A stretch of DNA of 64,000 nt from Natronosalvus vescus (GTDB lineage Archaea; Halobacteriota; Halobacteria; Halobacteriales; Natrialbaceae). Below the pieces are notes generated by a model. It was not told the origin of the DNA, made no database searches, and worked only from the letters and a program-made list of their open reading frames with translations. This document shows positions 63,394 to 64,000 of this stretch, piece by piece; positions within the stretch are counted from its first letter, which is position 1; the number at the start of each line of letters is the position of its first letter. The translations under genes were made by a program, and so were the position numbers. Where the stretch lies: contig NZ_CP099546.1 of the NCBI RefSeq assembly GCF_023973145.1, forward strand, positions 2,790,001-2,854,000. The letters are read 5' to 3'.

Positions 63394-64000
63394 TGTGCGG
63401 GATAATCGGTTATGCCGGGAAGCGAGAGGATGACAGCCTCGAGGTTCTGATGAACGGCCTCTCGGGCCTCGAGTACCGGGGATATGACTCTTCCGGGGTT
63501 GCAATCGCCAACTCAACGATAGAAGTATTCAAACGAGAAGGGCACCTGTCCGCCCTCGAGGAGACGCTTCCAGCGAGAACCGTCCCGGGAACGGTTGGTA
63601 TTGGCCACACGCGATGGAGTACACACGGCGAGCCCTCGGACAGGAACGCCCACCCGCACACTGATTGCCAGGACACCGTGGCCGTCGTTCACAACGGGAT
63701 CATCGAGAACTTTCAGTCGCTGCGCGACGATCTCGCGGCTGCGGGCCATACGTTCGACAGCGATACCGATACCGAGGTGGTTCCCCACCTGATCGAACAC
63801 GAACTCGGAAACGGTGCAAGTCACACGGAAGCGTTTCGGCGCGCGGTCGACCAACTCGAAGGGAGTTACGCGTTGGCAGCCGTCTTCGAGGGCGACCACA
63901 CGCTGTATGCTACGCGTCAGGAATCACCGCTCGTCGTGGGTCTCGGTGAGGACGGATGCTATCTCGCCAGCGACGTGCCGGCGTTCATCGAGTACACGGA
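63393..64000 (+). CDS. glmS: Glucosamine-fructose-6-phosphate aminotransferase, 5' part
   Basis: GlmS makes glucosamine 6-phosphate from fructose 6-phosphate and glutamine, the first step toward UDP-GlcNAc. The window holds the first ~202 residues, the glutaminase domain. The nucleophile is Cys2 in MCGIIGYAG. Then come LSGLEYRGYDSSGVA, IGHTRWSTHGEPSDRNAHPH, VAVVHNGIIEN and SDTDTEVVPHLIEH, with LEGSYALAAVF near the right edge. The isomerase domain lies outside the window. Coupled to the nucleotidylyltransferase gene. Confidence 0.97.
   Translation, partial: MCGIIGYAGKREDDSLEVLMNGLSGLEYRGYDSSGVAIANSTIEVFKREGHLSALEETLPARTVPGTVGIGHTRWSTHGEPSDRNAHPHTDCQDTVAVVHNGIIENFQSLRDDLAAAGHTFDSDTDTEVVPHLIEHELGNGASHTEAFRRAVDQLEGSYALAAVFEGDHTLYATRQESPLVVGLGEDGCYLASDVPAFIEYT

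Overview
The window comes from the chromosome of an extremely halophilic archaeon (class Halobacteria), most like a member of the Natrialbaceae. The evidence is a strongly acidic proteome, high-GC core genes, very frequent CTCGAG (Leu-Glu codon pairs), twin-arginine (Tat) lipoprotein signals, a HalOD1 protein, several small protein families typical of haloarchaea, a PGF-CTERM-like sorting tail, and TATA-like boxes 25-31 bp ahead of many start codons, as in leaderless haloarchaeal genes. I cannot name the species. No rRNA, tRNA, CRISPR array or intact insertion sequence was found.

Positions 1-21.3 kb are ordinary core chromosome: folD (cut by the left edge), a uracil-DNA-glycosylase-superfamily protein, a membrane-bound J-domain protein, DNA polymerase IV, gamma-glutamyltransferase, a Tat lipoprotein beta-propeller, a response regulator, RqcH, a HalOD1 protein, ilvD, a run of conserved small proteins, a VOC protein, phoU, a DUF7344-type regulator and two MBL-fold proteins. 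Two 78-bp related elements, each with a hairpin, lie in inverted orientation around 17.5-20.5 kb.

Positions 21.3-29.5 kb are patchier and partly AT-rich. They hold a long intergenic stretch, a low-GC membrane-anchored purple-acid-phosphatase-like enzyme, a cluster of hairpins, a PQQ-type sugar dehydrogenase, a sugar-nucleotide epimerase, and a divergent pair of secreted Tat proteins with GYG-rich segments. Positions 29.6-37.4 kb hold a MoxR/DUF58/DUF4350 cluster: a large membrane protein, DUF58 and two small membrane proteins, then MoxR, DUF4350 and a small membrane protein on the opposite strand.

Positions 37.5-55.2 kb are a lower-GC surface-glycan island. It holds two methyltransferases, a FemAB/GNAT-like protein, an ABC exporter, a ParB-like protein, an FkbM methyltransferase, a beta-helix/LamG protein with a tail-fibre-like partner, two GT4 glycosyltransferases, a multi-pass membrane protein, a polysaccharide deacetylase and a DUF354 protein. 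At least one gene relic and one possible transposon remnant lie between them.

Positions 55.2-64 kb return to high GC. A tightly overlapping operon encodes an acetyltransferase, aminotransferase, oxidoreductase, nucleotide-sugar dehydrogenase and membrane GT2. It matches the bacterial Wbp-type route from UDP-GlcNAc to a diacetamido-uronic acid. Nearby lie a sugar-1-phosphate nucleotidylyltransferase and glmS, which would supply UDP-GlcNAc. Taken together, 26-64 kb looks like a cell-surface glycan / S-layer glycosylation region.
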